Assembly (NCBI GenBank): GCA_004194705.1
Contig: SADC01000061.1
Location: 242,139-306,138, forward strand
Length of the DNA stretch: 64,000 nt
Direction of reading: 5' to 3'
DNA from: Ditylenchus dipsaci
Lineage: Eukaryota > Nematoda > Chromadorea > Rhabditida > Anguinidae
In this document: piece by piece, positions 43,901-54,284 of the stretch
How the letters are laid out: every line of letters starts with the position of its first letter
Numbering within the stretch: the first letter of the stretch is position 1
The notes under the pieces: model-generated
What the model was told of the DNA's origin: nothing
Seen by the model: only the letters and a program-made list of their open reading frames with translations
The model's database searches: none
Made by a program: the position numbers and the translations under genes

Positions 43901-46900
43901 CATTTATTTATTTTTAATAAATTATCACAGTCAACTTATTTGAAAAACAAGCAACGAGTCAGTGTGTTTCGCCCGACTAATTTTTGCCCGACAAATCGGC
44001 CTTGATGATGAGGAAGTTAGCATCCATTTGCTTTGCCAGATGACACCTCAAAATGTTAGCGAAAAATGCTGATTTTACAAAATTGCTTTTTTCTCGCCGC
44101 GCTTGAAAGAGAAATGCCCCCTCTCAATAAAAACTCAAATTATTAGAGTCTTCCAGTTTTTTTTTGAGTTAAATTCTACTCGACAACCCTTTTTTAAATG
44201 TTATAACTTTGTAACTTGTGAAATTTTGCCTGTATTTCAGCTTACAGTAGACCTCGATTTAATAAAATAAATAGGTCCAGAGGGTTCGTTAAATCGAGGT
44301 TTGACTGTGTGTGCAAAGCCAAACAAATTAATAGCCATTCTAAATTAGAACAGTTTTCTATGTTTTTGCAATTTCAAATTTTGGTGAGGGCCTGAAAATT
44401 CGATTTTAATTTTTGGATGACGAACCCCTCGATAAAAATAAAAAAAACAATACTTTGGAATAAAGATTGAATAAAACGTTTTTTTAGAACAGCGAATGAC
44501 TGTGGCAAACTGCAAGTGACTGGGAGACTGTCAAAGAAAACTACTATAGAATCAATGCTACTTTTATTGCAAATAGGTATACTCAAACTTTTATTAATAT
44601 AATTTCTTTTTCAATTCCAGAGATCCAGTGAAGAACACCAAAGTAGATGCCACCTCCACTGTTTATGGAGTGGTGCAGATTGGACTAAGGGGAGGCATTT
44701 TCCAGTACACTAACGCTATGAAGGTTTTGGGTGAGCAATCCAATTTTTCACAGCTTTTTTTTTTCAATTTTAACGAAATTTTAATTATATTCGCTAAAAG
44801 TAAGGTTGCTGGACAGTACGTTTTGACAAATGTCTTGGAACATTTGGAATATTTTTCGCTGTATCATATTTGCCACATCTTGATCCGGGATTGATAATGA
44901 AAATCAAAAATATATTTGGCTAAAATTACATTTTTAAATAAAAGTAGCATTTTATCAAGTATTGTTAAAAATTAAACAAATTGACATGAAATTTAAAAAA
45001 TTTGGAGTACAAAGAAACGACCATCATTCTTTCTTTAACCCTAAAAAAGCCGTCGATCCTTAAAGGGCATGCCCGTGCCCGATGTTTTTTACTAATTTTT
45101 TCATTTTTTACTAATTTGTAAATCATGTTTAAACGACTTTATGTGCTTAAAACGATAAGAAAGTCATTTTCTGACACTTTTCCACACAAAATCGTTAAAA
45201 AAATTTTTTTTGACTAAAATTTGACTTTTTGCCTTGGTCCCCAAGGCAATCCAACCTGAAAGGGTACCTGGATACCACAAAAGATGGAATTTGAACATAG
45301 TTTTGTTGACTGGGCCTACCGCATAAAGAAACTCTGGTATGCATGTTTTTTCATGCATCCAGAGTCACTTTCAAGTGATTTGCGTCTAAGGTATGTGGGT
45401 GTGCGCATCTCAACCCAAGCAACCAAGCCCCCTGCGCCCCCGAAGGGGCGCAGGGGCTTTGTTGGTTAGAGATGCGCGCGCGCACTTACCTTAGACATAA
45501 TTCCGAGCAAGAATCTTGATTAAAAATGCATATAGTGACTCTTTTTGCCCAGCTTCAGTGACCAAAACGCGGTAGAATCCTTAATACAAGGTGTTTGCCT
45601 TGGTCCCCCAAGGCAATAAGTCTTATTTTGGTCAAAGAATTTTTTTTCAAAAAATCTATTTTTCACGTGAAAAGTGTCAGAAAACAACTTTTTAATCGTT
45701 TTAAGCATATAAAAATTACTTAGAAGTCGTTTAAACATGATTTACAAATGTGCAAAAAATGCGCACAGACTTACCTTAGACATGATTCCGAGCAAGACTC
45801 TTAATCAAAATTGCATGAAGAGACTCGTTTCGCCAAGCTCCATTGACCGAAATAGACAAGAATACCACGTTTAAGAGCATTTTTTAAAAATCGTACAATA
45901 CTATGGTAGAACACCATGTTCGGAATTTTTTCAGAGCAAAACTTAATGACCGTATTTAAGGGTGTTATACCTCACCCCCCCCCTGCGCCCCCTTCGGAGG
46001 CGCAGGGGGCTTGGTTGCTTGGGGTTGAGATGCGCAAACCCACATACATCATACACAAATCACTCGAAAGTGACTCTGGACGCATAAATAATGTATGCAT
46101 AACAGAGTTTCTTTATGCGGTGGGCCCCACACCAAAGCATTTTTTCCCCAGAGATGCAAATGCATATAGAGACCAATTTTCGGTACCAATTTGGTACCAG
46201 TGCGCATCAATGGCTTAAAGCTCGAAGTTAAAGTTTATAGTTAAAGTTAAGAGCTCAAAGATAAAGTTTTAACTGCAAAGCTAAAGTTAGAGTTCATTGA
46301 AATTTACAAATATAGGATTGAAGTTCATATCAACATCAGATCGCCATGAAAAATTAGCCAAATTATTAGTTTAAGTCAAATTTTTATCTGATTAACATGT
46401 TAATTCATGCCTTCATCTGATTCAGGTGTCTATGTGATTCAGGTGTGAATTCAGGCATCTAATCTATTCACATGAGAATTCAAGGAGGCGTGAATTGACA
46501 TGTAAATCAGGTTGAGATGTGAATTCACACGTGAATCAGATTGAAGTAGGTCAAACCTCGGTTATCCGGCATCCCTGCGGACCGGCCTTAGGGTGCGGAT
46601 AAAAGAGGTGCCGGATAACTGGAGTGCCGGATAACGAAGGGTTCTTATCTTTTTTGAGACTAAGGTGCTAGTTAATCGAGGTTTTCATATATCCAGGTAA
46701 AAAACGAGCACTGATAAGCAATTTGTCAATTAACAACACAATTCATAACAATTAATGAAATAGTTCATGAAAATTAGTGAAAATAGTTGGTTTCTTTTGA
46801 GTTTGTTTTTCGACCGGATGCTATTATGAAACCCCCGCAGCACCCAAGTCCTTCTTAGGAAAGGGGCTTCGTTGCCTGCGGTTGAGAGGCGCACAAACAC

Positions 46901-49079
46901 ATACCTTATACACAAATCACTCGAAAGTGACTTCGGATGCATGGAGGGGGTTGGAGTTGAGATGCGCACACCCACGTACCTTAGACATAAATAACTCGAA
47001 AATGACTCTGGGTGCATAAAAAAAACATGCACACCAGAGTTTATATATGCGGTAAGCTGAGAGGGGCGTGTGTTAAAAAAATGTGTTAAAAATCCATGAT
47101 TTTTATGACATTATTTTTTACCATGATTTGTATGCCATGACTTAAAAAAGGCTGAAATTTAGTTAAAAATACTTAAAAATGACCGCTTACCCTAAGGGGT
47201 CCCTTACCACCACCACCAGAAAATTGACAAAAATGAGCGAAAAAATGATAAATTATCAGTAAATTTTTGAGACCATGGGACTGCCGGTTAATCGAGGTTA
47301 AATCATATTGTGGGAACCGACTTGGGGAGAGGGGGCGGATAACCGAGGTGCCGGATAAGTGAGGTGCCGGATAATTGGAGGTAATTTTTCCTTTATTCTT
47401 CTGCCGGCCAACCAAATCGGGCTCATGGTGCCGGATAACCGAGGTTGGATTGTAGGAGGATTTGGCGCTACTTGGATACAAACCTCCCTAATCAATTTTT
47501 TAAATTGTTTCTAAACACCTTATATCGACCTATGGCCTCAGGAGTTCAAAAAAGACATTATTTTGTGTTCTGGTCAATACAAAATTGAGTTTGTTGACCC
47601 TTTTTGACCATTTTTTAAAAGGGATTCAGGGCTGTATTGGGGTGGGAATAGACCAAAAAGTGGCTAATTTTAGACAAAAAGGAAGATGTTGAACACAGTT
47701 TTGAATAGAGAATCGGAAGCTGCGATACATCGCAGCGTACGCAGCAAATTCGGGCCAAAAACATCGCAGCGCAACAGCGTACGCAAATTTTTGAAAACAG
47801 CGCATATCGCAGCGCAACCACGAATGGCCGAAAAACATCGAGGCGCAACATCGCAAAAAACAAAACCGATACTCTAGTTTTGAATACTGAGGCCTACTGC
47901 GTAAAAAACTCCGATGAGCATGCTTTTTCATGCATCCAGAGTCACTTTCGAGTGATTTGTGTCTAACGTATGTGGATGTGCGCATTTCAACTCTAAGCTA
48001 CCAAGGAGCCGCAGAAGGCTTGGTTAGAGTTGCGCGCACTCACTTACCTTAGACATAATTCCGAGCAATACTTTTGATCCAAAAGGCATTTAGAGGCTTT
48101 TTCGCCAAGTCCCATGTTGAAAAACATGGTGAAACAGGTAAAAAGTGAGATCGAACCCATCGGAGTGAGTATCTACTACCTACCCAGGTTGAAGCAAATT
48201 GAAAAAGTAAGGGACGGGTCAGGGCTGCATCGGATAACCGATACCCGGCACTTTTTGACTTCTGATATCCGGTACCCAAAAAAAATCCTGACTTTTGGAT
48301 ATTTTTTTTGAATTTTTTTCTTTGAAAAAAATTTAACATTTTGTTAATAAAATTTTGAAAAAAATATCTGAAATCCGATAATCAATAACCGATATCCGGC
48401 ACTCTTTGTCATTCGATGTCCGATATCGGATCCGATATTTTTTATATCCTTGCAGCCGTGGTACAAGTACTCAAAAATTTAACTTTAAACTAACTCAAAA
48501 GTTAGTTCAAGGTTTAATTTTAAAGTTTAGCCCTAATGCACCTTTTTGAACTTTTTCATGGTGGGGTGGGAGGGGGCTGGATAGGGGTGTAATATATGAC
48601 AGTTAGCGTCACTTTACTATATAATTAATGCACACAAATACTCTTAACTTTAACATTATCTTCAACGCTAACTTTAACCGTGCATCAATTTGAACAATAA
48701 CTTTAACTTTAAAGTTTAACTTTATAATGGTGCATTCCTTCATTAATGACTTAAAAAAATATGGGAAATGCGCCTCTGGATTAAATCAGTTCCAACAGGG
48801 CTTCATGCTTCAGTTTGTAGCTACTGCCTCTAGAAACTCTAATATACTCAAACTTTTATTGCTATACTAGACAAGTACCAACTTGTGCATTGTCTTAAAT
48901 TATATCTTAAAGATTGGCTATATTGTCCAAACTTAAGTTTATTTATTGTAGGAAAACCGACTTCTCAGTTGGACTTTGAAGAGGCCTTTTTCTGCTATCC
49001 CGGCTACGAACTGGTCCAACAGGACAAGTGCCAGAAGCTCAGAAATTTGCGTCAACACAGAAGTCCAGTGTTATCTTAA
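40948..49079 (+). CDS. secreted Cys-containing protein with signal peptide (unrecognised)
   Basis: Exon 1 (40948-41077) starts at ATG with a clear signal peptide: FLLIVSTLLLVSNVNC, then mature QQKPTGGLEPAVRVARF. Exon 2 41132-41266, exon 3 44621-44730, exon 4 48952-49079 (TAA). Donors and acceptors are GT-AG, and phases agree at all junctions if one base slip in exon 2 (near 41180) is allowed; after it the frame gives AQECACLPKFVNKHWLIC. Exon 3: TSTVYGVVQIGLRGGIFQY. Exon 4: FFCYPGYELVQQDKCQKL. The product has about 165 residues with six or so Cys, exported. Introns of 3.35 and 4.22 kb are almost wholly mobile DNA. No family recognised. Confidence 0.68.
41917..42022 (+). mobile_element. TACCGTATT-family left half, CCCCCAGGG word
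   Basis: ACCGTATTTTCTCAATTAAAT then CCCCCAGGGAGTTATT and GAGGGAGTTATTAGAGAGG; the right half GGGGGATTTAATAGAGAAAA lies at 43510-43548. The DNA between may be insertions (a palindrome and a tRNA pseudogene) or two separate fragments. Confidence 0.6.
42022..42792. mobile_element. palindromic element with structured core
   Basis: Arms TTCGGTACTTCTTTAGTTCC, CACAACAAG...GAAGCATTTCTAAAC and CCCAACCTTAAGGGTAGATG return inverted by 42792. The centre 42285-42515 is a full core: TGTCTAAGGTAAGTCTG, the GC hairpin GCGCCCCGAAGGGGGCGC, then CACATACCTGAGACAC. Confidence 0.82.
43084..43142 (+). pseudogene. tRNA-Ser-like 3' half
   Basis: An anticodon arm ATTGA-TTGGAAA-TCAAT (anticodon GGA, Ser), a long variable arm GGGCTTTGCCC as in class II tRNA-Ser, T arm GTAGGTTCGAATCCTGC and a 3' acceptor strand CGACTGCGCCA. 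The 5' acceptor and D arm cannot be matched (weak CGAATCGTTAAAAG resemblance only), so it is a truncated or 5'-mutated copy. A genomic CCA-like end would hint at retroposition. Confidence 0.72.
44245..44307. mobile_element. CAGTC-type MITE, 63 bp (shortest copy)
   Basis: TA-CAGTAGACCTCGATTTAAT and GTTAAATCGAGGTTTGACTG. Practically two ends joined. Confidence 0.88.
45105..45755. mobile_element. palindromic element with structured core
   Basis: Arms AATCATGTTTAAACGACTT, AAAACGATAAGAAAG and TTGCCTTGGTCCCC, then the complete core 45290-45560: TTCATGCATCCAGAG, TCACTTTCAAGTGA, CTAAGGTATGTGGGTG, GC hairpin CGCCCCCGAAGGGGCG, CACTTACCTTAGACATAA; then the inverted arm. Same arms as 7855-8090. Confidence 0.85.
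45765..46130. repeat. structured-core copies, rearranged
   Basis: CACAGACTTACCTTAGACAT at 45762, then GCGCCCCCTTCGGAGGCGC at 45985 with TTGAGATGCGCAAACCCAC and CACTCGAAAGTGACTCTGG. The order differs from full cores, so two pieces were joined. Confidence 0.6.
46195..46550 (+). repeat. AAAGTTAAAG and TGATTCAGGTGTGAATTC word repeats
   Basis: 46205-46295 repeats AGTTAAAGTT with small changes. 46430-46545 repeats (A)TGTGAATTCA and GATTCAGGTGT. A related array in reverse sense (CTAACTTTAACCGTGC) lies at 48480-48735. Confidence 0.6.
46550..47453. mobile_element. CAGTC-type element with CGGTTATCCGGC words
   Basis: Left GTCAAACCTCGGTTATCCGG, right GGATAACCGAGGTTGGATTG-TA. The module GTGCCGGATAAC recurs at both ends. 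A core copy (46840-47060) lies inside, probably inserted. Confidence 0.75.
47460..48120. repeat. palindromic-element pieces with core and CGCAGCGCAAC array
   Basis: 47505-47600 repeats text of 15200-15300 (TATATCGACCTATGGCC-like). 47705-47850 is a spaced array of ATCGCAGCGCAAC/CGTACGCA words. 47885-48120 is a core copy: TTTTTCATGCATCCAGAG, TCACTTTCGAGTGA, then CACTTACCTTAGACATAA. Confidence 0.65.
48222..48465. mobile_element. inverted-repeat element with ATCGGATAACCGATA words
   Basis: GGGCTGCATCGGATAACCG and CGGATCCGATAT...CTTGCAGCC mark the ends; GATATCCGG and CCGATATCCGGCAC words appear inside in both orientations, AT-rich centre. About 240 bp, no ORF. Confidence 0.7.
48470..48740 (-). repeat. 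AACTTTAAACTAAC word array
   Basis: Irregular copies of AACTTTAA in both orientations around a G-rich GGTGGGGTGGGAGGGGGC stretch; reverse sense of 46195-46295. Confidence 0.6.
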
Positions 49080-49084
49080 AAAAC

Positions 49085-50210
49085 TAAAGAAATGTACTAC
49101 CATTCATTGCAATATGAATAATGAAGCTTTTCTAGTTTTCTCAATGCTTTATCATTTGTAGTTTTCGATGACTAATTTTTATATGAAAGTTTATACTGAA
49201 AATATTACTGTATCTGAATCACTCATATTAACATCAACATTATCGGGTTTGTATTTTTACATCCCATTAAAATTGAAAGCTGATTTTTCGACTAAATTTT
49301 TATTACCAATCTGGTTGGGCGCATGCAAGTCCGAAAATTTCAGGTCCATGGCAGGCCTGGTCGGCCCATGAAAATAAAATTTTTTTGATTTCAGTTTTTT
49401 CGTACTTTTTTCATGTTTTCTAACAAGTACACTAATGTTAAAGCAACCATCTTCAGTGTCATTCGAAAGCTGAGTTAAAACTGCACATTCTTGTTGTCTT
49501 ATTTTTTGTTTTGGCTTTTATGTTTTTCCCAGCATGTTAATTTTTGTTTGAATTACCACTTTCAGATATGATTTGGCGCATTTCAAATCGTCATAACTTC
49601 CATATTCCCTGGTAAAAAAATTATGAGCCTATTCATTCGATAGCCACAGTGTTTCAAAAAGCTAATTGCTTTTTAGATAAACGCCAAGCTTTTTGAAAGC
49701 CTCTTATTCAAAATTTTTGGGGTTTTTCAATTTTTTTGGTTTCCAATATATTTTTTGCAAAAAAAATAACATTTTAAACAGAATTATGCCCTCTCAATCG
49801 TCTACAACACATACCACATGAAGCTGATACAGTAACAAACGCAATAAAATTGTCAAAAAGTCGAATTTCACAGCATAAACAACAATTTATTTAAAACTCA
49901 AATCAATAAAATCCTCTACATCAAAACATCTTACTTACGCATCGTACAATGTATTCCGCACATAAGAGTTCTCAATGGTTCTCAAGGATCTAAATCTCGT
50001 TCACTATCACACAATTGTGCCAATCCACTTGACTAGCTAACCTGACAATACGGAGAAAGTAAGAATACGAATCCGAAAACTAGAGAACAAATGCGTTTAT
50101 TCAGAACAACTTATGACAGAACAAAAACAAAGTGGTTCTTAGAAGAACCTTTGGACTATTGATAACGAGTATGACTGTGTAACGATTGTGTTACAATTTC
50201 TTCCAAAGCC
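49085..50210. other. no supported gene
   Basis: AT-rich sequence after the last exon of the 40948-49079 gene, before the 3' flank of the histone H3 exon. Poly(A)-like signals AATAAA are common by composition. No repeat matching the rest of the window was noticed. Confidence 0.5.
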
Positions 50211-50214
50211 TCAA

Positions 50215-50362
50215 GCATAACGTTGACCACGAAGATGACGAGCCAGCTGAAGATCCTCGCACATGAGGGTGACCCGCTTGGCATGGATGGCACACAAATC
50301 ACTGTTTTTGAAGAGGCCTGTCAAATACGTTTTCACGGCTTCCTGAATCCCAATTTGGCTAT
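50215..50362 (-). CDS. divergent histone H3, last exon
   Basis: On the minus strand an open stretch ends in TGA at 50216-50218 and encodes [20 protein letters not shown], followed by [20 protein letters not shown] and RGQRYA. This is the C-terminal third of the H3 fold (end of alpha 2, loop 2, alpha 3). Canonical H3 has [10 protein letters not shown] and Q-L-A-R-R-I-R-G-E-R-A; the match is obvious but substitutions are too many for replication-dependent H3. An H3 variant is the likely identity; CENP-A cannot be excluded from this part. The upstream exons would lie beyond 52.8 kb on the plus map but are not recognised; a foldback element and a palindrome are inserted directly upstream of the exon. 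Confidence 0.85.
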
Positions 50363-50612
50363 ACTATAGAATGGCGCTACGACGGTTCATAAAAAATTGA
50401 TTCATTTTAAAGGAATTCGTAAAAAACGGGTTTCATAAAAAATAGAATTCTTCGAAAACCGGATTTCGAAAAAAATTAATTTGTTTCAAAACGGTTTGGC
50501 AAAATGAAACTTTACGATATTTTGATTTCATGAATAATTGTTTAAATACGTATTTTTGATTGCTTCCTGATCGACATTTCTATTATTATTTTCATTGAAT
50601 TAAGCGCTCCCG

Positions 50613-50740
50613 ATGAATCTCGAAGACCGATACAGCAGCCCTGATGAAGCGAGCAGCTGTGATGCGAGTGAGCAAGGATCATTGGAGGAAGAGGAAATGA
50701 GGGCTGTACCCCGAAATTTAAGCGGCATTTTGCTAAGTGG
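50613..50740 (+). CDS. small acidic ORF start in foldback element (unrecognised)
   Basis: ATG opens MNLEDRYSSPDEASSCDASE, then an EEEE stretch, and runs into the TTTGCTAAG array, which supplies meaningless codons. The start resembles that at 28233 in another foldback family (acidic, M-N..., D-E-A). May be the remnant of an element-encoded protein whose body was replaced by the array. Confidence 0.3.
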
Positions 50741-51504
50741 TCGATTTGCTAAGCGGTCGTTTTGCCAAGAATTTTTTTTGTTAAGCGACAAATTGCTAAG
50801 AATTTTGTTGTTGAGGCGCCCATTTGCTAAGAATATATTTGCTAAGGCATTCTTTTCTTAAATCCCGATTTGTTAAGAACTTTTCTGCCTTTTTGTACTT
50901 TTCCTTTTTCTCAATGTTCTGGTAGGGGATTAGAGATTTTTCCGACGGTCATTTTTCGGCCAATTTTTTTTTGTTTTTTACTGATTTGAATATGGGATCT
51001 AGGTAAATTGATATTTTCAGATTGTGTCCAAAGTACCACAAACCATTCTAAACCACCTCAAGTACCCTAAAACCACCTAAATACCCAAACCAAACCAAAC
51101 CTGAAAGATTAAAATTTCTTAAAAATAAAAAATAAGCCATTTTTTCTAACTTAAAATTGTGTGGGAATTGGGTTTGTCAAGCCCAAAGTTGCGATTTTAC
51201 ACACTCCAACTTCAATACCTGGTGTAGGTATCACCTGACCAGGTGGATGCCCACCTGGATGTCTTAAAAATCAAAAAGTTCATTTGAATAAAAAAATCTA
51301 TTTTCCCAACCAAAAAAATTTGTGAATAATTGGACTTGATGAGACCAAAGGTGCGATTTCACCTACCCGATCCAAATCTAGGGTTGAGTACCACCTGGAC
51401 AGGTTGTTATCCAGGCAACTCAAAAGTAGGGGTATATTCACCCAAATGACCTGAAAGGTCAAACGTTAGTCTTTTTATATCTGAAATTACGGTAAAAAAT
51501 AAAG

Positions 51505-51905
51505 TGTGCACCCAGGTGGATTCGAACCAGCATCCTCGGCGGTGGCTATCCAAGTGGTCGTCCACTTGGATCAAAATTTTTTTTACGTTTTCGGTTTCCA
51601 AATCATTTTTTCTGCACTAATTCGAGCACCCTGAAAATGGTTTGACAGTGGTAAAATCACGTTTTATCAAGAAATTTTGAGTTATCGTGAATTCTTGATT
51701 TTGATAAATCAATCGTTAGCAATAACTCTAAATTTATCGATAAAACGTGATTTTACCACTGTCAAACCATCTTCAGCATGCTCGAATTAGTGCAGAAAAA
51801 TTGTTTTGGAAACCGGAAACGTAAAAAAAAATTTTGATCCAAGTGGACGACCACTTGGATAGCCACCGCCGAGGATGCTGGTTCGAATCCCTCTGGGTGC
51901 AATCA
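51505..51905. repeat. palindrome with tRNA-like B boxes in both arms
   Basis: Arms contain GGTTCGAATCCAC (minus at 51520-51535) and GGTTCGAATCCCT (plus at 51880), GCCACCGCCGAGGATGC, then CCAAGTGGTCGTCCACTTGG, and in the centre TTGACAGTGGTAAAATCACG. 54285-54620 is a related copy. Confidence 0.8.
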
Positions 51906-52242
51906 GTCCAGAGTAGGAGACCCGATTCAATTAAAACCGTTTTTAGAACATGATTTTGGATTGAATCGTTTGGGTTTTAAGGTCTGTACCCCGAAATTAA
52001 GCCGAACTAAAGAAGATGTAGAAGATGTATAAATTTGTCGAGAAATCTGGATAAACCTATTTATTGATGAATTAAATATTGATAAAACTATATATTTTTT
52101 AAAACTTCATTCTGCCAAACCGTTTTGAAACAAATTAATTTTTTTTCGAAATCCGGTTTTCGAAGAATTCTATTTTTTATGAAACCCGTTTTTTACGAAT
52201 TCCCTTTAAAATGAATCAATTTTTTATGAACCGTCGTAGCGC

Positions 52243-52815
52243 CTATAGAATGCCCCCCCCCAGCTAGCGAAAAATTTACTTTTCCTGAAGGGGAAAGGAC
52301 CCGTCTAACTCTCAAGCCCCTCTCAAGCTCTAACTCTCAAGCCCCCTGCGCCCCCGAAGAGGGCGCAGGGGCTTGAGAGTTAGAGATGCGCGCACTCACT
52401 TACCTTAGACATGATTCCGAGAAGTACTCTTGACCATAAAATGTATATAGAGTCTCTTTTTGCCACGGCCCAGTTGAAAAACATGGCAGGACATCCGAAG
52501 TAGTCCAAAATTCACTTTTTATAATTTTGCCATGAAGGTGGCCCTTTTTATTCCCTTCCCTCCCAATACAGCCCTAAATCCCATAAAAAAAAGTTTTGGC
52601 GGGAATTCAAAAAAATATTTTTTTGAATTTTCTTAAATTTTTTACCTTGGGGACCAAGGCAAATCGAAAAAAAAAATTTTTCGATTTTTCGGAAACCAAA
52701 GTGTTTCCGTGCCTATTCAGAGCACGAGAATCAAAATGAGACGGGTCCTTTCCCCTTCAGGAAAAGTAAATTTTTCGCTAGCCGGGGGGGTGGGGGGGCA
52801 TTCTATAGTGTTACC
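52243..52815. mobile_element. palindromic element with structured core
   Basis: Ends CTATAGAATGCCCCCCCC and GGGGGGGCATTCTATAG; arms CTAGCGAAAAATTTACTTTT and AAAGGACCCGTC, inverted. The core at 52320-52470 has the GC hairpin GCGCCCCCGAAGAGGGCGC and CACTTACCTTAGACATG, one side only. The foldback element 50374-52242 inserted into its left end, duplicating CTATAGAATG. Confidence 0.85.
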
Positions 52816-53397
52816 CCAATTTTTTTAGGATATTGATTTTTTTGGTGCAAATCGAATCTTTTTTTGGTGTAAATTAGATCTTTTTTGGTGCGAATATTTT
52901 TTAGGATTTCGGTTTTGCGTTTTTCTATTAACTTTTTCAACAAGTGATAACTAGGGACCCAAATTCTATGCACTAAAAAATGCGAAATATGCGCATAAAA
53001 TATGCGCTAAAAATGCTTAAATATGCGCTAAAAACGTAAAATATGCAATATAATTTTTAGACTAAACCTTTTAAATGTACCGCATAAAATTTGTGAAGAA
53101 TCACTATGACCAAAATTGGACATATGGCTTTGCTGAAGCAAGGTGTTTTAACCTAGGGATTAATTTATTTGACTTCAGTATTTAATTTATTTGACGTCCA
53201 TTTGGGCTCTAGGTGAATTCGTCCACGGTGAATTCGTCCACAGGTGAATTCGTCCACAGGTGAATTCGTCCACAGGTGAATTCGTCCACAAAAATAAAAT
53301 TATATTTTTCGGCTGTACCGAAAAAGGTAAAGGAATATTTGGTAAAAGGCACATTTGGTAAAGACACATTTGGTAAAGGCACATTTGGTAAAATTTC

Positions 53398-54225
53398 TGG
53401 CTAAAGTTTAGAATGTGACCTTTTTCTAAAAATGGTCAAAATCAGTTTTTTTAGTTGTGTAACATTGTAAAAAATGCTCAGCATTCATTTTTATTGTTGG
53501 GAAAGCCAATTTTTCAAAAAAAAAATCATGGTTTTTTAGTCAAAATTTGAAAAATTTAAATTGGCGCCTTTTGAATTTAAAAGGGAATAAGGGCTGTATT
53601 GGGAGGGGAGGGAATAAAAGGGGCCACTGATCACACAGGGCCCACTAACAAGAAGATGTTGAACATAGTTTTGAATACTGGGGCCTACCGCATAAATAAA
53701 CTCTGGTATGCATGCTTTTTCATGCATCCAGAGTCACTTTCGAGTGATTTGTGTCTAAGGTATGTGGGTGTGCGCATCTCAACTCCAAGCCCCAAGCCCC
53801 TGCGCCCCCGAAGGGGCGCAGGGGGCTTGAGAGTTAGAGATGCGCGCACTCACTTACCTTAGACATGATTCCAAGAAGTACTCTTGATCAAAAAATGCGT
53901 ATAGAGTCTCTTTTTGCCACGGCCCAGTTGAAAAACATGGTGAGGCAGTCGAAGAATATAGATATTCAAATTTATAATGTTCTGCCATAAAAGTGGCCCG
54001 TTTTATTCCCTTCCCCTCCCAATACAGCCCTTATTACCTTTTAAATTCAAAAGGCGCCAATTTAAATTTTTCAAATTTTGACTAAAAAACCATGATTTTT
54101 TTTTTTGAAAAATTGGCTTTCCCAACAATAAAAATGAATGCTGAGCATTTTTTACAATGTTACACAACTAAAAAAACTGATTTTGACCATTTTTAGAAAA
54201 GGTCACATTCTAAACTCCAGCCAAA
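53398..54225. mobile_element. 830-bp nested palindrome with structured core at its centre
   Basis: From outside in, both arms carry AGAATGTGACCTTTTTC, AAAATGCTCAGCATTC, then CATGGTTTTTTAGTC, GGGCTGTATTGGGAGGG, and core words CTAAGGTATGTGGGTG / CACTTACCTTAGACATG, with the GC hairpin CGCCCCCGAAGGGGCG at about 53812. Centre positions of all pairs agree within a few bases, so it is one palindrome. Confidence 0.9.
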
Positions 54226-54284
54226 TTTCTTTTGGTAAAGGCACATTTGGTGTTATGCTTTTTTCACGTTTTCGGGTTCCAAAA

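Larger units (their letters stand above)
50374..52242. mobile_element. foldback element with 10-bp target duplication
   Basis: Ends GCGCTACGACGGTTCATAA and TTATGAACCGTCGTAGCGC; inverted arms of about 145 bp with TTCGTAAAAAACGGGTTTC, CGAAAACCGGATTTCG and CAAAACGGTTTGGC. Flanked by CTATAGAATG on both sides (50364-50373, 52243-52252). The interior contains a short acidic ORF at 50613, a spaced array of TTTGCTAAG (50720-50870) and a tRNA-like palindrome. The duplication length fits MULE insertion. Confidence 0.93.

Noticed and set aside
8092..53945. Structured core as a spliced-leader RNA gene
   Set aside because: The donor-like AAG-GTAAGT is suggestive, but I see no Sm-site motif in a fixed place, copies are not in tandem, and both strands carry a donor. 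Left as a testable finding rather than a feature call.
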